DNA from: Gautieria morchelliformis
Lineage: Eukaryota > Basidiomycota > Agaricomycetes > Gomphales > Gomphaceae
Direction of reading: 5' to 3'
DNA: 64,000 nt
NCBI GenBank assembly: GCA_015179125.1
Contig: WHVA01000083.1
Span: 124,001-188,000, forward strand
The first letter of the stretch is position 1, and each line of letters opens with the position of its first letter. Below are positions 21,860 through 35,774 of this stretch, piece by piece. The notes below the pieces were generated by a model, which did not search any database, was not told the origin of the DNA, and was given only the letters and a program-made list of their open reading frames with translations. The translations under genes and the position numbers were made by a program.

Positions 21860-23510
21860 CTATTCATTTTCTATTGAAAGGTGGGATTCCACCTGGTAAT
21901 TAGCTTCTCGAGAGGCAAAAGTCCATAATTTAATGCTGGTGTCTCGAGAAACAGGGAATGATCGTCGAGGTCGAGTTCTGAATGCGACATCAGAGGAAGC
22001 ACTGGAATCCGAAGCGTCCTCGGTTCCAGACAGGTTGTCATTGAAGTGTCGGGAACCAGAAACGGAAAGGAGAGCGGGTTTGAAGGGATGTAAAGCTGTA
22101 GCTGCGATGGCGTCTGACGGGGCCTCAGGTCAACGGGACACATACCGTTGGCCTAACTCACCATTATGAGCTTTATATCTTAGACTAGGTTTCTCCGAGT
22201 CCTCTGCATATAGATCAAAACATGAAATAAAGCCGTCCTCGTGATAAAGGTCAGCGCGAGTTTAACATCCGCACCGTCAACACACACTTGATCGCCCGTC
22301 ACCAACGCGCTTCCGTACATGTCTAAATCAAAACTAAGCCGCTGATTCGTAAGCCCAGGTCGCTCAAACTTTTTCAGAGGTATCGATGTGTCTCCGCGAA
22401 TATCCCAGCCCAGAATAGTATTAGATTGGCGTGAGGTGGCATATACTATGTGTGGTTGCATTGGATTGAATTTAACCTGATCATATAACTATGGCTGTTG
22501 TCAGGAGAATCATGGAGTGGTAACTACCTGTGTGATAGGGCCATGCACGCCCCCAAGAGACTGGATGATCTCGGCCTGGGAGTTCTCGGCGAACAAGACT
22601 AAAGACGACGAAAACGTGCCAGCGGCATAGAGGCCCGAGTAGTCAGGACAGAAGGCCAAAGAAGAAACGATCCCTAATAATTTCGACGCAACTACCTTAG
22701 TTCGTGCTGCGACTCCACAGACAGAAAATACCCTACCCTTCAGTCCCGATCTGCTTTTCTTGGAGGGGCTTGTAAAAATACGTTCACCCTCGCCGGGATA
22801 ATTGATATCGAATACTTCAATGGCGTCCTGGAAACCACAGTACAACCTAGGGAGGAGCGTGAGGAGGCGATGGAACGAAGGTTCGGGACATAAACCTAGA
22901 AGCTGTACTGTTGAACGCCATGCTGTGGGGCGCAATTTGCCTCTCTCGATGGTCGACAATTCTGTAAGAAGCACGAAGCTACACCAGGCAAAGTCTGTGA
23001 GAATACCCAATGGCGATGACAGTATGATTGACTCTGCCATCTGACGCGTCAAGCAGCTTTACGGGACATTCCCTAACTGAAGCCAGGAAGCAGAACGTAG
23101 AAGGGTCCTCAGGGACGGCAGTTGGATACCACAAGGTTCCTAGGATGTTCCCTGGCTGTGCAAAATTTCTGACTGGGGCTGCTGCCATCACGTGCAAAGA
23201 AAGTGAATTAACACGAAGTAAGAAAACCCGCACATACGGAAAGGCCTGCACTCGGTTGACCCGGTGAGAGGTCTGCAAGCTTGACAGTTAACCAGATCAT
23301 GGAATGATGGTACAAAAACGTACTCTGGCAGGCTGTAAACTTGAATCGTTCTGTCTTCACTGGTCGTCAATGCCACTGTTCCATTAGCACACAAAATGCA
23401 GGAACGGAAAAATCTGTTTCCTCAGCGGCTTGAGAGGATGCAATGAGATTTGGCGGTTTACAAAAATCGATGGGCTTGGGGAAACGGTCTTGTGATACTT
23501 CAGGATCCAT
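21860..23510 (-). CDS. WRAP53/TCAB1-like WD40 protein, apparent frameshift
   Basis: WD40 protein of the telomerase Cajal body protein 1 family; animal members bind CAB-box RNAs, and the fungal role is unknown to me. Family signatures: FCFLASVRECPVKLLDASDG, LRASYRIVDHRERQIAPHSM, LYCGFQDAIEVFDINYPGEG, LAFCPDYSGLYAAGTF and NTILGWDIRGD. The exons carrying these join in phase, for example GTCAAT...GTGTAG removed between DASDGR and LRASY. The ATG at 23510 is the first available, but an acceptor-like site just upstream suggests an earlier exon. One base is missing near 23417-23419: the frame carrying NLIASSQAAEE must shift to reach CANGTVALTTSEDRTIQVYS. The intron between about 23320 and 23200 is ambiguous. 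Confidence 0.8.
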
Positions 23511-23590
23511 TCCGTCTGTGGCTGCCGAGTTCGGTGTAAACGATAATTTCACACGCTAAAAAGACCCATCAAATTCTATGATACTGTATT

Positions 23591-23633
23591 ATCTGAACTG
23601 AATGGCGCCTAATAATTGCAATTCAGTTCAGAT
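23591..23633. repeat. 13-bp stem hairpin
   Basis: ATCTGAACTGAAT and its exact reverse complement are separated by 17 nt. It lies between the Yippee-like stop (23847) and the WRAP53-like coding start, so it could act in the 3' end of one transcript or the 5' leader of the next. Confidence 0.75.
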
Positions 23634-23846
23634 TGGGAACAAATATGCTCTTATAGGCAATCCAGGATTCCAACCTGTTCAGTAACTCACAGGTCCGAGT
23701 CGATACCAGCAGGTGTCGAGTAAGAGTTGCATAGGACCATGATAAAATCAAGTCTCTTGAATGTGTGAGAATACTACAATAGCTAAGAATACATGGTACT
23801 AGTTCTTGTCGTAAAGTCATAAAAGATACATTTATCCTGCTATCCG

Positions 23847-24496
23847 TCAACCATCAAGTGCCCACTTGTTCTCCTTGACAAGCTTCTCACGCTCCAACAG
23901 GTATTTCCCTGGGTAAGGAGTGAACACATGATACTAGAGTATACCGTATTGCAGACCTACCTTCTTTATACTTCTGAGAGTTGTCTGCGGCTTTGTAGTA
24001 AAACCATCCTATACGATCGTTACAACCCATACAGAAAACATCCTGAACCTGAAATGGTCTGTGATTATGTACCGGAAAGCTGAAACCAAGTCTTACTGTA
24101 TGTACGCCTGTCCTGGTGGCATATCAGCCAGTGCTGCCAGTAGATCAAGGAGCTGGAATCGCACAAAAGAGGTCTGTCCTCCTTCCGTCCTAGCTTTACA
24201 TTGACGGCAGAATGAAGCAAACTATAACTCTCATGAGCGATGGATCACACAAGAGCACAGCTACACATACAAGCCCCTTCCGTCTCTGCCGGAGAAACTC
24301 TTGCTAATGAGCTCGTCTTGGAGTGCCTACGGTCGCATAGGCGTTTGGGTGAGACAGAACGACGTACAGGTAAACTGATACTAACGATTACCGCAGAACA
24401 TTTAGCACAGGAATAAGTGGGCTTGTCGTCAAAGACAGAGACCACATGGACCCTGGAGTTCGATGTCGGAGACTCGGAGTAGTCCATCACAACCAT
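23847..24496 (-). CDS. Yippee-like zinc-binding protein
   Basis: Small protein of 127 residues from six exons: 24496-24392, 24326-24271, 24221-24165, 24112-24097, 24048-23961 and 23908-23847. All phases agree. It shows the Yippee zinc-binding fold: CAKC at about residues 29-32 and CMGC about 55 residues later. Other landmarks are DELISKSFSGRDGRG, HSAVNVKLG, LLTGVHTVQDVFCMGC, RIGWFYYKAADNSQKYKEGK and a C-terminal LEREKLVKENKW. Exon 4 is only 16 nt. Yippee proteins are widespread and their function in fungi is poorly known. The start at 24496 (MVVMDYS) is the first in-frame ATG. Confidence 0.9.
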
Positions 24497-24730
24497 ACGC
24501 TGTGCACTAGTATAGACTGGTGCAGCTTTCTCACGATTTACTAGCAGCAAGGGGACTAGAGTAGATACCGGCAGACCCCCTTTGCTCTAAGCTGGAATAG
24601 TGCCATGATCCCTCCAGCTTTCCCACGATTTGCCAGTTGCCCCTCGTGGGGCAAGCGCCAGTTTCACATTCGGTTACACATACTGTAATTACTCACAAAA
24701 ATTTTTGTTTTATGGGAATTATTTCCATGT

Positions 24731-27700
24731 CTATGAACTCGTAGTGTCTCTTCTTACAGCAAAACTAACAAATCGTCTGCCAAAATCACTGATCCTCGAT
24801 GCTTCCTTCTTCCCGTCGCCTTTGCCCGTGACATCAGTAGGCGGTGGACTACTCATTCCGCCAGTTAGCCCCAGAGATGCAAATGTTGCATTCCCTTGAC
24901 CACTCGACGACCCAGTGCCAAGTAGGCTAGGCAAGGACACACGGCTGCCGGCAGGACTGATGGTTGACTGGACCGACAACGACGAGTCTGGATCCATATC
25001 AAGTGATGACAGAAACGACGTGCTCTCCAGCTCGTCCTTGGTGCTAGTGATGGTCAGAAACGAATCAAGGAGATTATTCTGTTCGGCGCGTGGCGCTCCT
25101 TTGAGGTCGAGAACCTGGATCAATCGTCAGAAAACCTTGCCGTAACAGATGGGATGCGTCTAAACTTTTTGAAAGTTGGAAAATGACGAATCGCCGACCA
25201 GGAGGATGTAGTTTTGAACGAAGCCCTCAGCCGGGTCCTTGAGAAGTATGTTATCTTTAAACAGGTGGCGATATGGCTAAGCTCACAACTGGGGCAATTA
25301 CAAGCTTGAGCAACGTTTCTAGCCGCGTAGTGCTCTTGGTTACAAACTTGCTGTACCTATAAGCTCATTAATGAGCTTCAAAATCTAAGGCCACCTATAT
25401 AAACTTACGTCGAACCCTCTGCGGAATGTGAACCAGGTAACTTCAGCAGACAAGAGCGAAGGCCTTGGAGATCAAGTAAAATCTCCACGTGATGTATTAT
25501 GAGAAGACAGAAAAGTACACAGATCAAAAACGCACCTGTTCTGCGCCTGTCTCCTTCAATGGTCTGCTCTTCACCAGTGTATTTGTGAACTTCGTAATGA
25601 TAACGCTGTCACATTTATCGCTGTCAGGATCGATCAGTCAATAGTTACTGGACAAGAAGTTTCACCTCGAAGCTTTATCGTAGAAATTTCTCAGGTATTT
25701 CTTCTGTTCCACATGATCCCGCACAATCGTCACAACCTCTTGCACGGCTTGCACGAGCTCGCCAACATACCCAGACTCCCCACTGACATGTTCGAGTGTT
25801 GTCCATGAAGTGCGTTGCATGGAAAGTAAGGAACCGTCAATCGCTACCTCCAATTCTCTTAGGAGAATAAGAATCGCAGACGAAATAACACTGGCATAGC
25901 ACAATACATGTGATTGCCGAAGAGATAGAATGGAGGATGTACAAACCCGACAAACATGTCCCTTTCGGCTTGCAAGGTGATCTTGTCTTGATACTTATCA
26001 TTGATCTTCTCTTTGACCTTCTCCTCCAACTAAGGACACGACAACGAGTTAGTCGGAGTTTGAGAACGTAACAAACGAAACAAACCTCCAAGGCTGTGAC
26101 CTGACAGTAATCAGCAGTGTTGATAAGCAGGGACGCATTCTTGATTTCGGCTACGTTGAGCCTCCCATCGAAGGATCTGCGCTCCTTCTCCGTCCTAAGT
26201 CCAGATGAGTTCTGCGCCGTCAATTTAATGAATTACCATCACCGTTTCATGCCCGCCATCAGGACATCCTCTAACAGACCAGAGGGATGTCGACTCAAGA
26301 TCCAGTGTAACATGGGCAATCAATCAACAGACCTGCATAGATCCTCAACCACTTCCCCCAAACGCCGAACATCTCAGCCAGCATGCCCTCGGTAGATAGC
26401 TTAGCACATTGCTCCAAATTCTGGCCATAAAAGAAAAAAAGCTCTGTGGATGAGGGGAGAACCGTGTTCGGTGGGTTAACCGGATCGGAGGACGACCCGG
26501 TTCTGTGCACTCCGTCAAGAGACGGACGAGACTTGGCACCTCGATGTGGTGTGAGCATGTCGGAGAGGGCTCTGGAAATAAACTGATTAAATGACAACGG
26601 AAGGAGACGCACGTCATACTTATCCTGAGCATCTACGAAGACGCCCATATGAGGATCAAAAGCAGAAGACACAAATCTTGGATTACGAATGCCGAGCACA
26701 GGCGCGAGGTCATTTAGCATGTCTGCGTACTACAAGAGAGACCTGTTAGCCTGGGGGGAACAAAATACAAAATAAGACTGTTCAGACAGGGATGCCAAAT
26801 TTTCGTCCAAGGAAAGTTTCAAACTCTTTCGTCTGCTGCAAAGATTCCAGCAGGAGTGCCACTGTTAATGCAGGGCCGGCCTTCGACAGCGCAGACGCCA
26901 AGTCTTCCCTGGTGAGGACAGTAAAGAACAGGTGTTAATGCAGAACCGGAATCGTGCGTACCGTGTGACATCACCCCATTTCACACACAACGCACAGCCA
27001 ACTTTCCACTCAGGGGGGAAAACACGAGAAAAATCTGTATCATAAGTAGCGAGTAGACGACGAAAAAAGGCGAAACGACGTGATATATTATCCAGTTGCC
27101 CGGCCTACCGTGGCTTAAGCGGAAGGCACATCAAGCACGAGAAGGACAAGCATACCTCATCATTTGCTCTGAAAATTCTACGGTATTCTTTTAACTCGAT
27201 GGTGCAATATCGATCGATTAGGTGATTCCTAAAATATCACATTAAGACTCTCAGAACACAAAAGGGCTGATAAGAGCAGGTTGACAATCACCGTACATCC
27301 TCTCCCAGAACTTCCACAACCGTACAAGCTTCGCTGATAACAGCGTTTTTAACAGGTTTGGATGGGTCCTGCAAAAAGCTGTTCAGATTTAGAATGACTG
27401 TAACAGGCAATACGAATATGGGCACTGACAATGCATCAAATTCGGTCTCCAAAATGCTCCTGATTTCTCCTTGAAGCTCCTGGACGCGTTTGAGAACAAC
27501 AGCAATCCGCGGAACGCGCAAAGACGATTTGAATGTTGAGGCCAGATTTTTTATAGCCTATCATAAACTTGAGCTCTATGCGAGGTAGCTGAGTGCTTCT
27601 AGGCACATACCGCCAGAGTCTGGGCAACATCACGAAACTTTCGGGGGACTGCAGCAAGCTGGCCCTCTAGTTGTGAGACACCGTTGACTGTCAAGATTGG

Positions 27701-28367
27701 GAAAGTAAGGAACATCCTAGCGGAGTACAAGGCCTTAACATACCCATCATGCCAAATTTTCTCAATGCACCGATGCTGGTGACGAGATTTCGTTTGGCAA
27801 GGTCCAGAAGTTGTATATCTTTAGTAATCTCGTGCACGACGTGCGAAGACTCTGACGATTTTTCACGTATACGAGTCGTTTGGAGGAGGAGATCCTGATA
27901 ATACGTCGTTCAACCAACGTCTGCTTTAGTACAAAAGTGAACTCGACGAACAGAAATAAGCTCTTGAATAACACCCATCCGAGCATCGTTAGGCTCCTCC
28001 TGTCCCATGGATTCGTCACTTCCGTTTAGCTCTGGCCCGGTCAGGGAGTTACCCAACTCGGAGCGTAATCGGTCAATATCTGCCTGAACGCTTTCACGAG
28101 ACTGCGCGAGTCTACTTTGAACAACATCAATGGATTCCGGTGCCAAGGAAAGGTCTTAAGCTTGCGAGTGTCAAGGTTAATGGTCAAGGTCACAGTCACT
28201 AACGCACCGTCCGGGAAAAGATTATTCAAGGACGAGACAGCATTAAAGTTTGGGGAGAGGTCATCTAGTGGGTCCTCAAGTTGGGCCGGCAACGAAAGGA
28301 CACGTTGAAGCGACTGTATAATTTCAGGTGGAAGCTGGGGTACTGAAGGGGGAATTCTCTGGCTCAT
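24731..28367 (-). CDS. VPS53: GARP tethering complex subunit Vps53
   Basis: Subunit of the Golgi-associated retrograde protein complex, which tethers endosome-derived vesicles at the trans-Golgi. The start at 28367 gives MSQRIPPSVPQLPPEIIQSL. The first two exons (28367-28208, 28154-27952) join in phase; exon 3 begins after TATTATCAG near 27901. Vps53 signatures are LFPDDLSLAPESIDVVQSRL, HEITKDIQLLDLAKRNL, CALCVKWGDVTREDLAS and VLDLKGAPRAEQNNLLDSFL. The serine/proline-rich tail ends at 24731, but a GTAAGA donor lies just before that stop, so another small exon is possible. About 15 or more exons; not all boundaries were fixed. Confidence 0.9.
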
Positions 28368-28861
28368 TACAAGGCTAAGAAGTGTGAGACTTCGGAGCAG
28401 CCACATGGTTAGAGTTACTTACCTTTCACGGATAAGCACGAGTACTATAGAAGCAACTTGAGCACCCAAAATGCGCACTGGAGTCTGGAAGTTTGTGACC
28501 GATCAACTCGTGGCGTCACACGGTGGCTTACGGGCGTCACGTTTCCCGCACACTTTGCCCTTGCGCTCACTTTTCCAACGACTGGCCACCTGTTTGACCA
28601 AATTAAATACGCATTCATGGCAATAGCCTCGAGATCGACCCATCATCACTCAACGCTCAGCAGGGAGAGCCTACGCTCGTTTCCTAGGCCTGTATCAAGA
28701 GGCTCACTGGTCACTTCCGTTCACTTTCCAATTATTGGATTGTTTCAACTAGTAGTAAGTATTGCTTTCTTCAAACTGAATGTATGGTCATCTGACATTC
28801 GCATACTCTTATACTGGCCGCTTTCTGGGCCCTGCTTCAGCTTTCATGTTGGATTTGGTCA
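28368..28861. other. Upstream region of VPS53 and an unresolved plus-strand gene
   Basis: Several short plus-strand frames here look coding-like (for example AYARFLGLYQEAHW near 28670-28710) but I could not connect them. Two CGTCAC copies (near 28514 and 28535) lie upstream of the VPS53 start. Confidence 0.35.
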
Positions 28862-29864
28862 ATGCCCGGTCCCGATCAGACAGAGCATTCCACACAATTT
28901 GCCTGGCATATATATTTCCAGGGTCCTGTCAGCACCCTTGGTACCTGTTCAGGAAGTTGGGACTCCGACAGTGCGGATGTCTGCGAGACCTTTACCACTT
29001 TTGCCTGCACCGTCGTCTTCCCTGTCCGAACAGACCGGTACGTCTGGCTTCCACTGATAACAAAAAATGAGACTGTTATCAAAAGACCTCTTGTTGCTTT
29101 GGGTTATGGTAAACTATAGATCAAAACCAGTGCATGATTTCAAAAATGCATCTCTTGATCAGGACTAAACATAGGACTTGCACCCTAGCGGCGGCGTTTA
29201 CTTATCCCGTAACAGGAGGCCCACGAGAAGTGGCTTAATGCAATCCTGGACTCGAAGAATGCCCTTGTAGTTCTTGACCTAGGCGCTGAAGCTGTGCGAG
29301 TGGCGGCGTCACAAGAGCGCTGGCAGTGTAATTGCGAGACTGTGACTGCGCAGCTCACGGAACTGCACCAAAGGTTGGGACCTGCACCAGAATATTCATG
29401 TCTCTAGACGTCGCGCTCGGGCTGCGAGGTTAGCGTGAGGGTTACCCAGAAAGAAACAGCAGTGGCAAATCCTCGCTATTTCCAGTAGCCGGCAAAATGT
29501 GGCGGATGACGCATTCGTAGACACGATGCTCGCTCGATCTGCAACACTTATCCAGGTGGTTTCTTGATATGTCCGTGTGAAACAGAGACAGACGTCGAGG
29601 AACTGCGCTCCGAATGGACATGGCGGCTCAGCTGGACCTCCCAGAGCTTCCGCCGGTGCCACAGATGACGGCAAATGACACCGCCAGCGAAGAGAGTAAG
29701 GCAAGTCGTGTTTGAAAAAACGGCATAGGACAGGTACAAGTCCCGTGCCGACTCAAGCACCGGCGAGCGCCGAGGGCCGAGCCAGTGTCCTTTCATCTCA
29801 TAACCTCTCCGACCTCTCCGAGCTACCGCAGGCTCTTATACCTGACGAAGTAAAGAAGTTATAA
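28862..29864 (+). CDS. Unrecognised multi-exon gene, model unresolved
   Basis: I do not recognise this gene. The best-supported parts are an exon-like block from 29216 after an acceptor (EAHEKWLNAILDSKNALVVL, helix-rich), a block near 29475-29560 (QNVADDAFVDTMLARSATLI) and a convincing 3' end: MDMAAQLDLPELPPVPQM, an intron with a GTAAGG donor, then a Ser/Pro-rich last exon stopping at 29864. An upstream block near 28920-29039 ends at a GTACGT donor. The true start could lie before 28862. The MAP kinase gene begins 64 bp downstream on the same strand. Confidence 0.35.
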
Positions 29865-29928
29865 CTACAGTGTATTGCTGCCATCCACTTGCTTTTCTCC
29901 TCCAAACCATATCAAGGCGCAGGCCAGG

Positions 29929-31909
<1,981 letters not shown>

Positions 31910-32515
31910 AACGAACAGAACGCCTTGGACAGGAAAATGGATCGATCTATTGTAGGAGATGGTATGTACTGCCAATGAGTGTGGCGTTTTGCCTAGTGTT
32001 TTGATTGACGTATCTGTAGTTTAACGCGTAGCATCAGGACAGGTTTTTCGCTAGCTAATAAACACGAACTAAATGAATCGCGGTCACGTGACCGTTGATA
32101 CGACCCAGGCGTTGTTTATGTAAAGACTCTTTCTTGTTCGATCCACCGCCGGTCAAGTCTGCGCTCTTTATTTTCAATACATTTATACAGTTGGTGCTGG
32201 AGTCGGGGACTGGCACACTAGCCCCCGGGATTAGAGTTGTTTTATTAGTATTTGAACGGCATACTTCTCAGTCTACTGTGAATGTTTAGGAGAAGACACA
32301 ACTAAGTACAACTCTTCGTGAGCACCTCTTACAAAGGATGGGATGCTGTAGCAGTCTATCTAATTATATTGGGATATGTCTAGTGTGCCAACGGGGTATA
32401 TTCATCCTGGTCGGATCCTGCTACTAGTGCCAAAGGGCCAGCCTTCCAGCGGCGAGTGCCCTGGTCTCGTCGAATTCACGATCTTTTACGACTTTACGAC
32501 CCTCACTGGAACATC
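31910..32515. other. Intergenic region before the TMEM184-like gene
   Basis: About 600 bp. No gene seen. It contains the 3' flank of the MAP kinase, a 14-bp CACGTG palindrome and the promoter of the next gene. Confidence 0.5.
32081..32094. promoter_or_regulatory. Palindrome CGGTCACGTGACCG
   Basis: A perfect 14-bp palindrome centred on an E-box (CACGTG). A ten-base version (GTCACGTGAC) also lies before the BUD4-like gene at 50514. Probably a bHLH-type binding site; which gene it serves is not clear. Confidence 0.5.
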
Positions 32516-35500
32516 ATGGCAAATGCCACAGCTCAACGCTGCTTTACCCAGCGTGCACCCTTTTCGGGACCACCGCTAATCCAAAACGGACGTTTGTCTT
32601 TACAAAGTATGTAGAAGGGTGTCTAAAGTACTGCTTGCCACATGCTTACCCTGCATCACAGCACACGATGTAAGTGGCTTCCTGGAATATCTATTCAGTA
32701 CATACTCCTTACCCGGAGTCTTGCGGTAGGTCGGTTGGATCGTGGCTGGAATTTTCACTGTTGTTGCAACGGTTGTATCATTCTGGATTATTGGCAAGCA
32801 TCTCATGTGGTATACAAAGGTATGACCAGAGCAGTGTCTCCTGACCACACTTGAATGACCTTCTCCTGTCAGAAACGGCAACAACGATGTCAGTGTATTT
32901 TGTGACATTCTCATTCTTTTCCAAAGTTTAATGCTGTCGTTGCAGACATTGTTCGCCTTCTCCTCATGGTTCCTATCTACGCGATTGTCAGCCTGGCATC
33001 TTACATCTTCTGGAACCACGCAATACCTATCACTCTCGTCCGAGATTCTTATGAATCATTCGTACTCTACTCGTTCTTCTATCTATTACTTCAGTACTTG
33101 TCTCCCACCACTGAAGGTCAGAAGGAAGTGTTTAGAAATGTCGTGCTCTCGAAGTGGATTTTCCCTCTACGCTTCGTAAAATACAGACCTAAGGACGGCC
33201 TATATTTCCTCCAGCTTATGAAATGGGTACGTCTCTGCGCATGAATAGGTCATGGCGCTTTCGTTGCTTGTATTTCATGACTAACCACAACTTACAGGGC
33301 GTTCTGCAGTATTGCGTTGTTCGCCCAGCAACAACGTTGGCGGCAGTCATTCTCGACTTTATAGGTAATGAATATATCACATTTTGGAACCGGTCATTTT
33401 TAACCCAGTGCTTCAACAGGACTTTATTGCGATAGAAGCTGGAGCCCGGGCTGGGGGCACATATACATCACCATCGTCGTGTCGGCCTCGGTGACCATTG
33501 CAATGTACTGCTTGTTCCAATTATATATCCCTATCGCCGAGCACCTCACCCCCCACAAGCCATTGCTCAAACTGTTCTCCGTGAAAGCCGTTGTTTTCCT
33601 CACATTCTGGCAAGCAACAGGCCTCTCTGTCCTCAGCATGTTCGGCGTAGTCAAAGACACCCCATATATGACAGCCGATGATATAAACACCGGAATAGCT
33701 GCTATCCTCGAAACATTCGAAATGATGTGTTTTGGTGTCCTCCATGTTCGCGCTTTCTCATACAAAACATATTGCATCGATGGACAGGCACCCTCTCAGA
33801 CACCCCGTCTTCGATCGTTAATACATGCCCTCGATATCAGGGACTTGTGGCGAGAGATCCGAGATGGGTCTGTTTATATGACAAAGACTATTCGTGGAGC
33901 CGAGCCCGAGCGGGGAGCTAGGAGGAGAACGCATTTTGCCAGGGTGATGGGGCGCGAGCGTGAATTCATCGAGGCGAAGGACGGTGCTCGGGAGAGTAGG
34001 TATATCGACGAGTACATTTATGACGAAGAACTACTGCTGGACAGCCGTGCTCGGGAGAGACACAGTAGACAAGATGCATGGTTGAATGAAGCAGGTGGCA
34101 GATCTGCAAGCTCTTCGGAGGATACAATGCGAAGGAAGCGCAAAGGGGAGTTCACTGGAGGTAAGCGTATATTAGATTAAGACTTGTCAGTCTAATCCCC
34201 TTCCGATTTTACAGAGTATGAGGCGCTGCATGAGCCGGTTTTCGAAGAGGTTGACCAAGTTGACTCATGGGAGAACAGCTCATGGTGGAAAGGCATGTAT
34301 GATCGCTTTGCGCCAACCGAGCCTGATAGAGAACGGAAAGCGCAACTTTCGCCAATCCCTCAGAGGCCATTACGGAAGCACGGCCGAAATGGCCACCACC
34401 CTTCGAGTGTGCCCTCGCTTGACTCTCCACCGCCGCCACCGTCAGTCATGTTTGAATACTCCAGTCTTGGGGATGGCCACTCTAGTGTGGTACTTTCCCC
34501 GTCCTACAGACAAGATCAACTAACAACGACTTCCAAACATCCGCCAGACCCCTGTGTAGACCATGATCCTAACGCTCTCACCGGTCACAGTAACATGCAT
34601 GACATGACATTCTCCGCCCGGGCCAGAGACGTGAGAGCTACAAGAGCCATGTCTATCACCCACAGCCGTCACATTGAGTTACCGGTACTTGTCTCATCAA
34701 AGCAAGCACAATCTTCGGCAGTCCCTCGAAACGATCACGACAGGCGTCTCCTTAAGTGTTCTGGCTTCACACATTCAGATAGCCTTCTCGCGCGGATTTT
34801 TCCCAAGTCGAATTCACCTGCGCCTCAAGGACCCACAGCCTCTGGAGGCAGGAATCGCATGGTTGACCACGCCTCCTCTCAAACCACTCACTCGCACTTG
34901 CCACGGACTCTCTTGGAGCGTGCGTCGCGACAACCTCGTGGTCCACAGAAGCAGTACTGTCCGAGGCGTGGCCTGCCACGCCCACCTATTGTACTCCCAG
35001 CACCACTGTCTCCAACTCATCACTCAGAGGTTGAAGCACCGCGTCGTGTGTCGGAGCTGTTACTATCCCCATCTGTCAGTCGTCATTATCGACGAGAACC
35101 GCAGAGTGCATATAGGCATAACACGCTGATACAGAGTCTCAAGGTGTTTGCCAACCCGGCAAGTGCTCGATTAGGTTCTCTTAACCGTGTCCAATCAGAA
35201 AGCCCTGTGTCATTGACAGCACATCGCCATTCTGACGAGGTGGGATGTACCTCGCCGAGAGAGCCTCAGACGCGCATGGTTGCTCCTAACATCGATCTCG
35301 CTACTACACAGGCCGTCATCCCGATCGGAACCGGGGCCACTCAGACATATTTGTCACCTCAACCACTCACGACGGAGAATATTGGCATAGCACCAGATCG
35401 GGAAATGCGACCAAAGCTTCCGAGTCAACCAACCTCCCCGACGGAGGTGAGGCCAATCTCAAGAATATCTTCACCAAGTTCCCCCTCGTCTACTCGACAG

Positions 35501-35569
35501 CTGCGTCATACACACGGCAACGTTGGAGAAGCAAGGAAAGTTGGTCATGACATCACGACAAATTCATGA
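32516..35569 (+). CDS. TMEM184/DUF300-family membrane protein
   Basis: Multi-pass protein of the TMEM184 / organic solute transporter alpha family; its substrate in fungi is unknown. Eight exons fit in phase to 882 residues: 32516-32606, 32662-32669, 32730-32819, 32873-32888, 32946-33226, 33298-33364, 33420-34160, 34215-35569. Exons 2 and 4 are only 8 and 16 nt. The membrane domain (about residues 30-320) contains VGWIVAGIFTVVATVVSFW, RLLLMVPIYAIVSLASYIFW and FLTFWQATGLSVLSMFGVV. The last roughly 550 residues form a charged, then Ser/Pro/His-rich cytosolic tail that looks disordered, much longer than in animal relatives. Confidence 0.88.
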
Positions 35570-35774
35570 CATTGCATTCATCTATATTATGATATTCGCC
35601 TGCTAGTTACTGCATGCCACTCACGACAGTATGCACTCACGACATTATAATACATGGTTACTTTAGTCTACCCCATTTACTGAGGACCGTTTGGAAAGCT
35701 TCAAGATCCACTACTTTGAACATCACCATCAGGCAGTCGTCGCGTTTCCATAAGATATGATCACAAAGTTTTGC

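Noticed and set aside
28458..29057. A 199-residue plus-strand gene
   Set aside because: The frame lacks recognisable motifs and competes with better blocks in other frames; probably chance.
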